Made by a program: the position numbers and the translations under genes. A stretch of 64,000 nucleotides of DNA from Variovorax sp. J2L1-78. Its GTDB lineage: Bacteria; Pseudomonadota; Gammaproteobacteria; Burkholderiales; Burkholderiaceae_C. The stretch lies in contig NZ_JASZYB010000001.1 of the NCBI RefSeq assembly GCF_030317205.1, positions 558,001-622,000 of the forward strand, given 5' to 3'. Positions 55,777 to 64,000 of the stretch are shown here, one piece after another. Below the pieces are notes generated by a model, which was not told the DNA's origin, made no database searches, and saw only the letters and a list, made by a program, of their open reading frames with translations. Every line of letters begins with the position of its first letter. Position 1 is the stretch's first letter.

Positions 55777-56333
55777 CCTCGAGCTACCAGCCCAACCTGT
55801 CGCACTGCGGCATCTTCTGCCGAGACCTCGGGCTGATGAAGTCCTTCTACGGCGGCGTGTTCGACCTGATCGAGACCGACCGCGGCCGCGGTGTCACCTT
55901 CCAGTTCGAGATCATCTTCCTGAGTGCGCGTGGCGACCAGCACCACCAACTGGTTCTTGCGGGCGGCCGTGGCAGCGATGCGCCAAGCACGGTGATGCAG
56001 CTCTCGTTCAAGGTGCAGACCATCGACGACCTGCGCGAGGCGCGTCGCAGGGCTCTGGCACTGGGCGCCACGAAGATGCGGGGCCTCAACCATGGCAATG
56101 CGCTCTCCATCTACTGCATGGACCCGGAGGACAACACCGTCGAGGTGTACCTCGATACGCCCTGGTATGTGAGCCAGCCGCACGGGGATCCGCTCGACCT
56201 GGACCGCCCAGACGAGGAACTCTGGGCCGAAACCGAGCGCATGGTCCGCGCCGATCCGAGCTTCATGCCGGTGTCGGAATGGTCCGGCCGATTCGCCGAG
56301 CGAAATGCGGCCCTCAAGAAAGGCCTCTCATGA
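55773..56333 (+). CDS. VOC family protein (glyoxalase/extradiol dioxygenase-like)
   Basis: A 186-residue protein with two beta-alpha-beta-beta-beta modules. Likely metal ligands are the His of LSHCGIF, the His pair in DQHHQLVL and the Glu in NTVEVYLDTPWYV, as in extradiol ring-cleavage dioxygenases. The C-terminal tail is charged. Coupled by ATGA overlap to genes on both sides. The substrate is unknown; a catecholic or hydroxyquinol-type compound is possible. Confidence 0.82.
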   Translation: MTSSYQPNLSHCGIFCRDLGLMKSFYGGVFDLIETDRGRGVTFQFEIIFLSARGDQHHQLVLAGGRGSDAPSTVMQLSFKVQTIDDLREARRRALALGATKMRGLNHGNALSIYCMDPEDNTVEVYLDTPWYVSQPHGDPLDLDRPDEELWAETERMVRADPSFMPVSEWSGRFAERNAALKKGLS

Positions 56334-56737
56334 CGGCAGCACGCGCCGCTGGCGACGCTATCGAGGCCCAGCTGGTCGCAATGGAGGCACGCCGCTGCAA
56401 CGCGATGATCGCTGCGGACATCGAGAGCCTGAAGGAGATCCTCCACCCCGATCTGATTCATGTCCATGCCAAGGGACAGATCGATGGGTACGCGAGCTAC
56501 TTTGCGACGGGCGGCTTCAAGGTCGACTACAAGACGCTCGACCGCAGCGAGCTCCAGGTGCGGGTTCTGGGCGACAGCGCCTTGATGACCGGCCGCCAGC
56601 TGCTGGTGGCCGTCCGCAAGGACGGAAGCGGCACGGTTCGCATCGATTCCCGGGTCATGCAGACCTGGGTTCGGGAGGCCGGGCGCTGGCGCCAGCTCGC
56701 CTTCCAGACCACCCCGCTCGACATGTCGATCGGCTGA
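56330..56737 (+). CDS. NTF2-like protein, DUF4440 type
   Basis: A 135-residue SnoaL/DUF4440-fold protein with CNAMIAADIESLKEILHPDLIHVHAKGQI and a Trp/Arg end (MQTWVREAGRWRQLAFQTTPL). These small proteins often act as dehydratases or isomerases. The start codon overlaps the VOC gene stop. Last gene of the operon. Confidence 0.82.
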   Translation: MTAARAAGDAIEAQLVAMEARRCNAMIAADIESLKEILHPDLIHVHAKGQIDGYASYFATGGFKVDYKTLDRSELQVRVLGDSALMTGRQLLVAVRKDGSGTVRIDSRVMQTWVREAGRWRQLAFQTTPLDMSIG

Positions 56738-56754
56738 CGCGCGCCCGCAGCGCC

Positions 56755-57468
56755 TCAGCCCGCCAGTCCCGCGTACACGTTCTGCACGTCGTCGTTGGCG
56801 TCGATCGCCGCGAGGAAGGCCTCGACTTCCTCCAGCTGTTCGGCGCTCAGCGAGGCCGGGTCGACCGGGTTCTTCGGCTTGTAGCCCAGCTTGGCCGACA
56901 GCACGTTGAAGCCCTGGTCGGGCAGCGCCTTGCTGACCAGGTCGAGGTCGGTCGGCGCGGTGAGAAAGAGGGTGGTGCCTTCTTCCTCGCCGGGTTCCAG
57001 GTCCTGCGCGCCGGCCTCGATCGCGGCGACCTCGGCATCGGCGCCAGCGGTGGCCGGTGCGGCCTCGATCATGCCCAGGTGGTCGAAGTCCCAGGCCACC
57101 GAGCCCGAGGTGCCGAGCTGGCCCTTGCGGAACAGCACGCGCATCTGCGGTGCGGTGCGGTTCACGTTGTCGGTCAGGCACTCGACCATCACCGGCACCT
57201 GGTGGGGCGCGAAGCCTTCGTAGATGACGTGCTCGAAATGCACCGATTCACCGGTGAGGCCCGCGCCTTTCTTGATGGCGCGGTCGAGCGTGTCCTTGGG
57301 CATCGATACCTTGCGGGCCTGTTCGACGACCAGCCGCAGGCGGGCGTTCGACGCCGGGTCGGCGCCGCTGCGCGCGGCGACCATGATTTCCTTGGCCAGC
57401 TTGCCGAAGAGCCGGCCCTTGGCGTTGGCCGCCACGTCCTTGTGCTTTGCTTTCCACTGCGCGCCCAT
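56755..57468 (-). CDS. YebC/PmpR family protein (transcription or translation regulator)
   Basis: A 237-residue three-domain YebC protein, [20 protein letters not shown] onward, with the conserved [33 protein letters not shown] and [23 protein letters not shown]. The family binds DNA or relieves ribosome stalling, depending on the member. The ATG at 57468 follows AAGGAGATCGAC, an excellent ribosome site. It has the non-canonical WKAKHK start (not WANIKHKK), as in many YebC paralogues. Confidence 0.93.
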   Translation of the reverse strand: MGAQWKAKHKDVAANAKGRLFGKLAKEIMVAARSGADPASNARLRLVVEQARKVSMPKDTLDRAIKKGAGLTGESVHFEHVIYEGFAPHQVPVMVECLTDNVNRTAPQMRVLFRKGQLGTSGSVAWDFDHLGMIEAAPATAGADAEVAAIEAGAQDLEPGEEEGTTLFLTAPTDLDLVSKALPDQGFNVLSAKLGYKPKNPVDPASLSAEQLEEVEAFLAAIDANDDVQNVYAGLAG

Positions 57469-57545
57469 GTCGATCTCCTTGCGTTCTGCGTTGCCTGGCG
57501 GCGAAGCAGCGACTGTACGCGCGTGCGCGGGCGGCTTTCCCGCGT

Positions 57546-58307
57546 TCAGCGGGGTGGCGTCATCCCCTTGGCGGCGAGGGTCGCGGCGGCGTCCGGCCCG
57601 GTCATGGCCGCCAGCAGGCTGCGCGCCGCCTCGGCATGCGCCGTGTCGCTGGCGACGGCGCCCGCGTAGGTCGTGCTGTTCTGGATGGCCGCCGGCAGCG
57701 GCCCGACGAGTTCGGCCCCGCGCACCGGCAGGATCTCGCTGATCTGGTGCACCGCCAGATCGGCCTCGCCGGTGACGACGCGCTCGGCCACCAGGCCACC
57801 GGGCACCAGCACCGCCTTGGCGCGGATCGCGTCGGCGATGCCCATGCGCTGGAACAGCCCGTCCAGGTAGATGCCGCTGGAGCCGCCTGCCGCCGGGTCG
57901 ATGTAGGCGACCTTGCGGGCGTCGAGCAGCGCCTGCTTGAAATCGGCCACCGTGTCGATGCGCGGGCGGGGCGCACCGGCCTTCACGGCGACGCCGATGT
58001 CGACCGTGGCCAGCGGCGTCATGCTGTCGGGCGCCACGCGGCCTTCCGCGGCAAGCGTCTTGAGCGCGGCCGGTGTCAGCATCAGCACGTCGAAACGTTC
58101 GCCGGCGCCGATCCGCTTGACCAGGGCGCCGGCCGTGTCGTTCTGGATGTCGAGCCTGTGCCCGGTGCGGGCCTCGAAAGCCGGCGCCATCGCGACCACC
58201 ACCTGCTTGAAAGCGCCGGCCGTCAGCACCTTCAGCGTGTCGGCGTGCGCGGTGACGGCAGCCACGGCGAGGACCGGAAACAGAACACTGCGCAGCAGAC
58301 GTCGCAT
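57546..58307 (-). CDS. ModA-like periplasmic substrate-binding protein
   Basis: A 253-residue exported protein with a signal peptide ending near AVTAHA. The body, [42 protein letters not shown] and [16 protein letters not shown], is of the molybdate-binding ModA type. ModB/ModC genes are not adjacent and residues for molybdate are not clearly kept, so the ligand may be another oxyanion or small molecule. Confidence 0.82.
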   Translation of the reverse strand: MRRLLRSVLFPVLAVAAVTAHADTLKVLTAGAFKQVVVAMAPAFEARTGHRLDIQNDTAGALVKRIGAGERFDVLMLTPAALKTLAAEGRVAPDSMTPLATVDIGVAVKAGAPRPRIDTVADFKQALLDARKVAYIDPAAGGSSGIYLDGLFQRMGIADAIRAKAVLVPGGLVAERVVTGEADLAVHQISEILPVRGAELVGPLPAAIQNSTTYAGAVASDTAHAEAARSLLAAMTGPDAAATLAAKGMTPPR

Positions 58308-58364
58308 CGAAAGCCTCGTGAAAAAGATGATGAGCGGGCACGCGAGTATCTCGCGCAGACGAGG

Positions 58365-58919
58365 TCAGCGGGCGGCGCGCAGGCGTTGCGCCAGCCGCGC
58401 CAGCGCGGCCTCGGCCGAGTCGGCAACCTCTGTCGAGCGGGTCAGCATCAGGTTGAGCCGCTGGCCCAGGCCTTCGACCATCACACCGCTGGCGCGCTCG
58501 CGGATCACCCCGTCGGCACCGGTGTCGCATTCGACCGTGGCGCACACGCGCTCGGCGTAGGTGCCGGGCGCCACGCCGTACACCACCACCGGTTTGCCCA
58601 GCGCGGTGGCGAAACCTACCTCGAACACCGTGCCCGAATCGGGCTCGTGTCCGCGGAAGGGCACGAGGTTGGCGATCACGCCGTCGGCCTCGCGGATCAG
58701 GCGCACGTTGCCGTCGTAGATGCGCTGCGCGCGCTCCTCGTCGCCCAGGCGCAGGTCGGCCGCGATGCCGCCGTCGGAGGGCGGCACGCCTTGCAGGCCC
58801 AGCGTGTCGCAGAAGGCAACGAGGCGCTCGAAGATCGCCTCGCTGTCGCGGAAGAAGACATCCGGGCCGGCGAGGTAGATGCGGGGGCGTGACGGGGCGG
58901 GGGAAGGGCTGGAAGGCAT
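58365..58919 (-). CDS. Nucleoside 2-deoxyribosyltransferase-like protein
   Basis: A 184-residue cytosolic enzyme of the NDT family. [21 protein letters not shown] is the substrate-binding opening, and [23 protein letters not shown] carries the catalytic glutamate. The role may be nucleotide salvage or degradation of modified nucleosides. It is divergent from the amidase gene; the shared palindrome lies 17 bases upstream of this start. Confidence 0.88.
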   Translation of the reverse strand: MPSSPSPAPSRPRIYLAGPDVFFRDSEAIFERLVAFCDTLGLQGVPPSDGGIAADLRLGDEERAQRIYDGNVRLIREADGVIANLVPFRGHEPDSGTVFEVGFATALGKPVVVYGVAPGTYAERVCATVECDTGADGVIRERASGVMVEGLGQRLNLMLTRSTEVADSAEAALARLAQRLRAAR

Positions 58920-58935
58920 CGCGCCATTGTGGCGC

Positions 58936-58951
58936 TACGTCAATCAACGTA
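58936..58951. promoter_or_regulatory. Shared palindrome upstream of the amidase gene (TACGT-N6-ACGTA)
   Basis: TACGTCAATCAACGTA, followed by TTCGGC, 67 bases before the amidase start. It has the same outer arms as the element at 44256, whose central six bases are the reverse complement of these. It is a likely binding site for the LuxR-type regulator of the urea system. Confidence 0.65.
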
Positions 58952-59017
58952 TTCGGCAGGGCGGCGCCGCTTCGCAGAATCGATGCCGGTCCCACCACCC
59001 CACACGAGGTCGATGCC

Positions 59018-60061
59018 ATGATCCACGGCGACATTTCCAGCAGCAAGGACACCGTCGGTGTCGCGGTCGTCAACTACAAGATGCCGCGGCTGCACACCAA
59101 GGCCGAGGTGCTCGACAACTGCAGGGCCATCGCCAAGATGGTGGTCGGCATGAAATCCGGCCTGCCGGGGCTCGACCTGGTCGTCTTCCCCGAGTACTCC
59201 ACGCACGGGATCATGTACGACAGCGCCGAGATGTACGAGAACGCCGCCACGGTGCCCGGCGCCGAGACCGAGATCTTCGCCGAGGCCTGCCGCCAGGCCA
59301 AGGTGTGGGGCGTGTTCTCGCTGACCGGCGAGCGGCACGAGGCGCATCCGGACAAGGCGCCGTACAACACGCTGATCCTGATGAACGACCAGGGCGAGAT
59401 CGTCCAGAAGTACCGCAAGATCATGCCGTGGGTGCCCATCGAAGGGTGGTACCCCGGCAACTGCACCTACGTGAGCGATGGGCCGAAAGGGCTGAAGGTC
59501 AGCCTCATCATTTGCGACGACGGCAACTACCCGGAGATCTGGCGCGACTGCGCGATGAAGGGCGCCGAGCTCATCATCCGTTGCCAGGGCTACATGTACC
59601 CGGCCAAGGAGCAGCAGATCCTGATGTCGAAGGCGATGGCCTTCGCCAACAACACCTACGTGGCGGTGGCCAACGCGGCCGGCTTCGACGGCGTGTACTC
59701 GTACTTCGGCCATTCGGCGCTGATCGGCTTCGACGGCCGCACGCTGGGCGAATGCGGCACGGAAGAAATGGGCATCCAGTACGCGGCGCTCAGCAAATCG
59801 CTCATCCGCGACTTCCGCAAGCATGGCCAGTCGGAGAACCATCTCTTCAAGCTGGTGCACCGCGGCTACACCGGCATCCTGAACTCGCACGAAGGCGACC
59901 AAGGCGTGGTCGACTGCCCCTACGAGTTCTACAGGCAGTGGATCGCCGATCCGAAGGGCACGCGCGAGAGGGTCGAAGCGATCACGCGCCGCACCATCGG
60001 CACGGCCGAGGCGCCGATCGAGGGCATCCCGAACGAAGACACGGCCCACCAGCACCGCTGA
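59018..60061 (+). CDS. amiE: Aliphatic amidase
   Basis: Hydrolyses short aliphatic amides to carboxylate and ammonia. A 347-residue nitrilase-fold enzyme, with catalytic Glu in [10 protein letters not shown], Lys in QKYRKIMPW and Cys in [15 protein letters not shown], and the AmiE-type opening [16 protein letters not shown]. The ATG at 59018 ([12 protein letters not shown]) is chosen. It probably belongs to the amide regulon with urtABCDE-fmdA, given the shared upstream palindrome. Confidence 0.95.
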   Translation: MIHGDISSSKDTVGVAVVNYKMPRLHTKAEVLDNCRAIAKMVVGMKSGLPGLDLVVFPEYSTHGIMYDSAEMYENAATVPGAETEIFAEACRQAKVWGVFSLTGERHEAHPDKAPYNTLILMNDQGEIVQKYRKIMPWVPIEGWYPGNCTYVSDGPKGLKVSLIICDDGNYPEIWRDCAMKGAELIIRCQGYMYPAKEQQILMSKAMAFANNTYVAVANAAGFDGVYSYFGHSALIGFDGRTLGECGTEEMGIQYAALSKSLIRDFRKHGQSENHLFKLVHRGYTGILNSHEGDQGVVDCPYEFYRQWIADPKGTRERVEAITRRTIGTAEAPIEGIPNEDTAHQHR

Positions 60062-60258
60062 CCCGCTCGCGCCCTGGCGCATCGACGCCGCTGCGCGGCC
60101 TGCCAGGTCCTGCGGCCACCACGAAACACGCTGTCCGCAGTAGGCCGTGCGCCGTATGGATGGCAACGACGCAACGGTGCAAAGTCGCCTTCTTTTTCGA
60201 GGAGCCGACTTGCCTCGAACCCCCGCGGTGGTTCCTCGCGCAACCAGGACGTCGATTC

Positions 60259-60717
60259 ATGCACCCTGCGATCCGATACCTTGATCCCCTGGCGCTTCGC
60301 GCTGGCTTGGGCAGGCACGTGCGCGGGCTTCCACTGCTCGTCGCGTTGACCGTGGGCGTCGCTTTCGGCGTGCCCCTGGGATGCGCCTTGAACTCGGCAT
60401 CTTCCAATGCGGCCGTACCCCATCGGCCCGCTTCGGGCGGTATCGCTGTGCGGCCCTTCGACGCCGATGCTTCGATGCTCGAGCCGTTGCGCGGCCGAGC
60501 GTCGAGCGGCGACACGCTCTCGAACCTGGCGCTCATCGACGTCCTGCTGGATCGGTTCGATGCGACGGGCGATCCCGGGTCGCTCTACGAAGCCATGATA
60601 TGGATCGACCGGCGCTGGCTCATGTCGGGGGACGCGGAGGCCGCCCCCCGGGTGCAGGCGCGCTATTGCGGGCAGCCAGTCGTGCGGTGGCATCTGCTGT
60701 GCCATCCGGGCGAGTGA
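60259..60717 (+). CDS. Hypothetical protein, 152 residues, probably exported
   Basis: Not recognised. The start ATG (MHPAIRYLDPLALRAG) leads into a basic N-terminus and a hydrophobic helix (LPLLVALTVGVAFGVPLGC), a signal or anchor whose final Cys could be lipidated. The rest is a small soluble domain with the Trp-containing tail AMIWIDRRWLMSGDAE and two cysteines near the end. The frame extends far upstream through the amidase gene as a shadow. It lies on its own, 198 bp after the amidase gene. Confidence 0.6.
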   Translation: MHPAIRYLDPLALRAGLGRHVRGLPLLVALTVGVAFGVPLGCALNSASSNAAVPHRPASGGIAVRPFDADASMLEPLRGRASSGDTLSNLALIDVLLDRFDATGDPGSLYEAMIWIDRRWLMSGDAEAAPRVQARYCGQPVVRWHLLCHPGE

Positions 60718-60755
60718 CTGCAAGCACCGTCGACCGCCACCAGGCTCCGTTTTCC

Positions 60756-61892
60756 TCAGCGCACCACCCGCCCGTCCGCCGTCACGGTCACCAGCTCGAT
60801 GCCCCAGGCCGCGTCGCGGGCGCCGGCGCGCAGGTTGATGCGGAAGCCGCCGACGTCGTAGGCCGTCATGCCCGAGAGGGTGCGCTGCAGGGCCGCGGCC
60901 GTGAAGGTGCGGCCGGTGCGGCGGATGCCTTCAGCCAGGGCCTTGGCGGCGATGAAGCCTTCGAGGCTTTCGTAGGTCGCCGTCTGGTCGGACGTGTCGA
61001 TGGCGGCGTTGTACTCGCGCACCACGGCCACCGAGGTGCTGCGCGGCGAGGGCACCACCTGCGAGATGACCACGCCCCGGATGTCCTTGCCCAGCGCCAG
61101 GAAGAGGGGGTTGAGGCCAACCACCGAGTAGTTCATGAAGAGGCCGACGTAACCCGCCTTGCGCATTTCCTGGATGACCGCGGCCGTGGTCTGGAACAGC
61201 GCCGCCTGGATCACGACCTGCGGCTGCAGCTTGCTGAGGCTCGCCACAGCGGCGTCGACCGTCGTGCTGCCGGCCGGCACGAAGGCCGACCCGACCAGCG
61301 GCGGCAGTTTCAGCTCGGCGATGGCGTCGTTCACCGCCTGCAGCCCGGCGTGGCCCAGGGGGTTGTCCTCGGCCAGCACGGCGATGCGCGACTGGCCGAT
61401 GGTGGTGCAGTGCCGCACCATCTTGAAGGCCTCGTCGGCCATGCTCGGGCGCACGTGGAAGACATGGGGGTTCGCGGCGCTGCGCAGCGTGTCGGCTGCG
61501 CCGAAGGGCGCGAAGAAGAGGGCGCCGCGCTGCTGGGCGACCGCGGCGCCGGCGTTGCTGCTGGCGGTGCCGACGAAGCCGAAGAGCAGGTCGGCGCCGT
61601 CGGCCAGCAGCTTCTGCGCGTTGGCGGCGGCACGCGCCGGGTCGGCGCCGTCGTCCACCTGCCGGAGGTCGATGCGCGCGCCGGGGTTGGCGTCGTTGAA
61701 GGCATCGACATACAGCTTGGCACCGCCCGCGAAGGCCAGGCCGATCTCGCTGGCGGGCCCTGTCAAGGGAACGGACTGGCCCCAGACCACACGCCGGGGC
61801 CCCGGCGCCGTCTGCGCGAGAAGCGGCGCCCCGAAGCCGCCACCCAGGCAGCTCGCGCCGTACGACAACCATTGCCTGCGTGAAATCGCCAT
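60756..61892 (-). CDS. Branched-chain-type ABC transporter substrate-binding protein
   Basis: A 378-residue periplasmic receptor of the Leu/Ile/Val-binding type with a twin-arginine-like start (MAISRRQWLSYGASCLGGG). The mature domain begins VVWGQSVPLTGPASEIGLAFAGGAKLYVDAF, typical of the class. No permease or ATPase genes are adjacent. The ligand is unknown. The ATG at 61892 is chosen; the frame runs to 61943. Confidence 0.88.
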   Translation of the reverse strand: MAISRRQWLSYGASCLGGGFGAPLLAQTAPGPRRVVWGQSVPLTGPASEIGLAFAGGAKLYVDAFNDANPGARIDLRQVDDGADPARAAANAQKLLADGADLLFGFVGTASSNAGAAVAQQRGALFFAPFGAADTLRSAANPHVFHVRPSMADEAFKMVRHCTTIGQSRIAVLAEDNPLGHAGLQAVNDAIAELKLPPLVGSAFVPAGSTTVDAAVASLSKLQPQVVIQAALFQTTAAVIQEMRKAGYVGLFMNYSVVGLNPLFLALGKDIRGVVISQVVPSPRSTSVAVVREYNAAIDTSDQTATYESLEGFIAAKALAEGIRRTGRTFTAAALQRTLSGMTAYDVGGFRINLRAGARDAAWGIELVTVTADGRVVR

Positions 61893-61983
61893 GGATGCTC
61901 CTGGCCAAGGTAGTAACAAAAGGCTACGCAAGCCCCGTGCCATCCAGCGCCCACCGGGACGTGCCCGCGCGTGACGGGTCGGT

Positions 61984-62742
61984 TCAGCGGCGCGCGAACA
62001 CCAGGTCCCAGACGCCGTGGCCCAGCTTGAGGCCGCGGTTCTCGAACTTGGTGAGCGGCCGGTAGTGCGGTTTCTCCGCCCAGCCGTCGGCGGTGTTGCG
62101 CAGCATCGGTTCGGCCGACAGCACCTCGAGCATCTGCTCGGCGTAAGGCTGCCAGTCGGTGGCGCAGTGCAGGTAGCCGCCGGGCTTGAGCCGATCGGCC
62201 AGCTTGGCCACCAGCGGCGACTGGATCAGCCGGCGCTTGTTGTGGCGCTTCTTGTGCCACGGGTCTGGGAAGAAGATGTGCACCCCGGCCAGCGTGCCGG
62301 CCGGCAGCATGTGGTCGAGCACGTCGACCGCGTCGTGTGCACAGATGCGGATGTTGGTCAGGCCCTGCTCGCCGATGCGCTTGAGGAGCGCGCCGACGCC
62401 GGGCTCATGCACCTCGCAGCAGAGGAAATTCGTCTCGGGCATCACGGCCGCGATGTGCGCCGTGGCCTCGCCCATGCCGAAGCCGATCTCCAGGACGGTG
62501 GGCGCCTCGCGGCCGAAGGTGGCGGCGAAGTCGAGCGGCGCGGCGCGGTAGGGCAGCAGGTAGGTGGGGCCGAGTTCGTCGTAGGCGCGCTGCTGGCCGT
62601 CGGTCGTGCGGCCGCCTCGTTTCACGAAGCTCTTGAGGCGTTGGCCATAGCGTGGGTTGGTCGCGGCCGGGTCGGCAGCGCCGGCAGGATCGGTGGGGCC
62701 CGGTACGTCGGGGGGGAGGTCGGTCGCGGGCAGGTTTGTCAC
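61984..62742 (-). CDS. trmB: tRNA (guanine-N7-)-methyltransferase
   Basis: Makes m7G46 in tRNA. A 252-residue TrmB with the SAM-binding [16 protein letters not shown], the conserved [20 protein letters not shown] and [12 protein letters not shown]. It starts at GTG (62742) overlapping the gluQ stop (GTGA); the open frame further upstream is a shadow. It is the last gene in the oxidoreductase-gluQ-trmB set. Confidence 0.96.
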   Translation of the reverse strand: MTNLPATDLPPDVPGPTDPAGAADPAATNPRYGQRLKSFVKRGGRTTDGQQRAYDELGPTYLLPYRAAPLDFAATFGREAPTVLEIGFGMGEATAHIAAVMPETNFLCCEVHEPGVGALLKRIGEQGLTNIRICAHDAVDVLDHMLPAGTLAGVHIFFPDPWHKKRHNKRRLIQSPLVAKLADRLKPGGYLHCATDWQPYAEQMLEVLSAEPMLRNTADGWAEKPHYRPLTKFENRGLKLGHGVWDLVFARR

Positions 62743-63659
62743 GGGCGCGAATTGTAGAGATGGCGCCAGGGGCCGACCCAACCGGCCAGCGCATCGGCGG
62801 TCGTCGTGGCCGGCGTGGCAGGCAGTCCGAGCGCCTGCGCGGCCCGGTCGAGCGCCTCCAAGGCGGCGGCCGGCGTGCCCAGGTCGAGCGGCGTTGCGCC
62901 GTTCTGCTTGGAGAGCTTCTGCCCATCCGGCGCGAGCACCAGCGGCGTGTGCAGGTAGCTGGGCGTCGGCAGGCCGAGCGCGCGCTGCAACAGGATCTGG
63001 CGCGCCGTGTTGTCGGCCAAGTCCTCGCCGCGTACCACGTCGGTCACGCCCTGGTCGGCATCGTCGACCACCACGGCGAGCTGGTAGGCCCAGGGGCCGT
63101 CGGCGCGGCGCAGCACGAAGTCGCCGACCTCGGCGGCGACGTCCTGGCGTTGCGGGCCCAGGCGACGGTCGGTCCACTGCACATCGTGAGCAGACAGGTC
63201 GGACGGTGCCGCCAGCGGGTCGACAGCGAAGCGCCACGCACGCGCCGGCTTGCCCTGCAGGCCGTGGCGGCAGGTGCCCGGGTAGACCCGTTCGCCGTGA
63301 CGCGTGTGCGTCATGCCGCGGGCCGCCAGGGCGGCGTCGATGTCCTTGCGCGAGCAGCCGCAGGGGTAGGCGCGGTCTGTCGCGATCAGCGCGTCGAGCG
63401 CCGCCTGGTAGCGCGCGGTGCGTTGCGTCTGCCAGACCGGCGTGTCGTCCGGCACCAGGCCGCAGGCGGCGAGCTGTCCCAGGATGTGCTCGCCCAGACC
63501 GGGCAGGCAGCGCTCGGTATCGGCGTCCTCGATGCGCACCAGCCAGCGGGCTTGCGGTCCGCGTGCGCGCACGTCGAGCCAGCTGGCCAGCGCCGCCACC
63601 AGCGAGCCCGCGTGCAGCGGCCCGGTGGGCGAGGGCGCGAACCGGCCGGTCGGCGTCAC
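62739..63659 (-). CDS. gluQ: Glutamyl-Q tRNA(Asp) synthetase
   Basis: Attaches glutamate to queuosine in tRNA-Asp. A 306-residue truncated glutamyl-tRNA-synthetase paralogue: [18 protein letters not shown] (HIGH-like), the zinc-binding Cys in YPCGCSRKD and PGTCRHG, and KLSKQNGA (KMSKS-like). No anticodon-binding domain. The GTG at 63659 is chosen, as conserved sequence starts right after it and it overlaps the upstream gene stop (GTGA). Confidence 0.95.
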   Translation of the reverse strand: MTPTGRFAPSPTGPLHAGSLVAALASWLDVRARGPQARWLVRIEDADTERCLPGLGEHILGQLAACGLVPDDTPVWQTQRTARYQAALDALIATDRAYPCGCSRKDIDAALAARGMTHTRHGERVYPGTCRHGLQGKPARAWRFAVDPLAAPSDLSAHDVQWTDRRLGPQRQDVAAEVGDFVLRRADGPWAYQLAVVVDDADQGVTDVVRGEDLADNTARQILLQRALGLPTPSYLHTPLVLAPDGQKLSKQNGATPLDLGTPAAALEALDRAAQALGLPATPATTTADALAGWVGPWRHLYNSRP

Positions 63660-64000
63660 GCCACGGTCAGGGCCAGCGAGAGGCCGGAGAGAAATGCGTC
63701 CTCGACGCGGTGGCCCATGCACCAGTCGCCGGCCAGGCCGATGCGGGCCTTGGCGTCCCACAGGTGCGGCTTGCCCAGCGGGGCCTGGGTCTGCGCCTCG
63801 GGCCAGCAGCGGGCGCGGGCGTAGTTGGGCGTGGCGTAGATGCCGGTGATCTCGGAAAAGGCGCGCAGCAGCTTGGCTTCGACACGCGGCGCGTCGTCGC
63901 GCAGGTGTTCCTGCGACCAGGTCGGGCTGGCCTGCAGTGTCCAGCGCTCGACCGGGTCGCGGCCCGGCTTGGACGATTCGCGCGCCAGCCAGGCGACGCG
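63656..64000 (-). CDS. FAD-dependent amine-oxidase-like oxidoreductase, C-terminal part (runs off window)
   Basis: Only the last 114 residues are visible. The text [11 protein letters not shown], then [16 protein letters not shown], and near the end [20 protein letters not shown], is typical of the FAD-dependent oxidoreductases (RenY/amine-oxidase type) found next to tRNA-modification genes. The GDWC...VEDAFLSG stretch is the FAD-contact end. Its stop overlaps the gluQ start. The N-terminus is beyond base 64000. Confidence 0.85.
   Translation of the reverse strand, partial: RVAWLARESSKPGRDPVERWTLQASPTWSQEHLRDDAPRVEAKLLRAFSEITGIYATPNYARARCWPEAQTQAPLGKPHLWDAKARIGLAGDWCMGHRVEDAFLSGLSLALTVA

Overview
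The window is high-GC chromosomal DNA. Its gene content points to a betaproteobacterium of the Burkholderiales, probably Comamonadaceae (Variovorax-like). The evidence is orphan Bug/TctC-type receptors, TRAP and urea ABC systems, NorR-controlled flavohaemoglobin, a cyanase locus and short intergenic repeats. The genus is an inference; no rRNA or unique marker is present.

Layout. 1-4.8 kb: the 3' end of a haem-type TonB-dependent receptor with an EF-hand lipoprotein and a DUF2271 protein, facing a marR-FUSC exporter pair. 5-10 kb: an MmcB-like putative nuclease, a small unknown gene, divergent hmp and norR (NO detoxification, with three NorR-type sites and a sigma-54 promoter), and a GST. 10.06-17.72 kb: an AT-richer island between an intact tRNA-Gly(CCC) gene and a tRNA-Gly 5' fragment. 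It carries relics of an integrase, a mobC gene, a ColE2-like rep gene and radC, plus apparently intact cargo: a zincin metallopeptidase, a small P-loop protein, and a DNA methyltransferase / ATPase / HNH-nuclease operon that resembles a Septu-type anti-phage system with extra parts. 17.9-23.6 kb: a phytanoyl-CoA dioxygenase-like gene and a GntR-TRAP-DHDPS-family operon. 23.9-29.4 kb: alaS, a divergent tetR/NTF2 pair with two clear operators, and a phospholipase-D-like lipoprotein. 29.4-35.0 kb: a PAS histidine kinase and NarL-type regulator followed by a nitrate/cyanate ABC importer and cyanase. 35-39.9 kb: LysR, a cupin, a small basic protein, a class II aldolase-like protein and a chemoreceptor.

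39.9-51.3 kb is a urea/amide unit. An NCS1-transporter/histidine-kinase fusion and a LuxR-type response regulator are divergent from urtABCDE, followed by formamidase fmdA and fmdB. An aliphatic amidase gene lies 8 kb further on (59.0 kb). The same TACGT-N6-ACGTA palindrome precedes both urtA and the amidase, which suggests one regulon. 51.3-56.7 kb is a GntR-controlled catabolic operon of unknown substrate. 56.7-64 kb holds yebC, a ModA-like protein, a nucleoside deoxyribosyltransferase-like gene, the amidase, a branched-chain-type binding protein, and a tightly overlapped oxidoreductase-gluQ-trmB operon running off the right edge.

The most unusual content is the island's methyltransferase/ATPase/HNH cassette and its two uncharacterised companions, and the transporter-kinase with its putative operator shared by urtA and the amidase gene.
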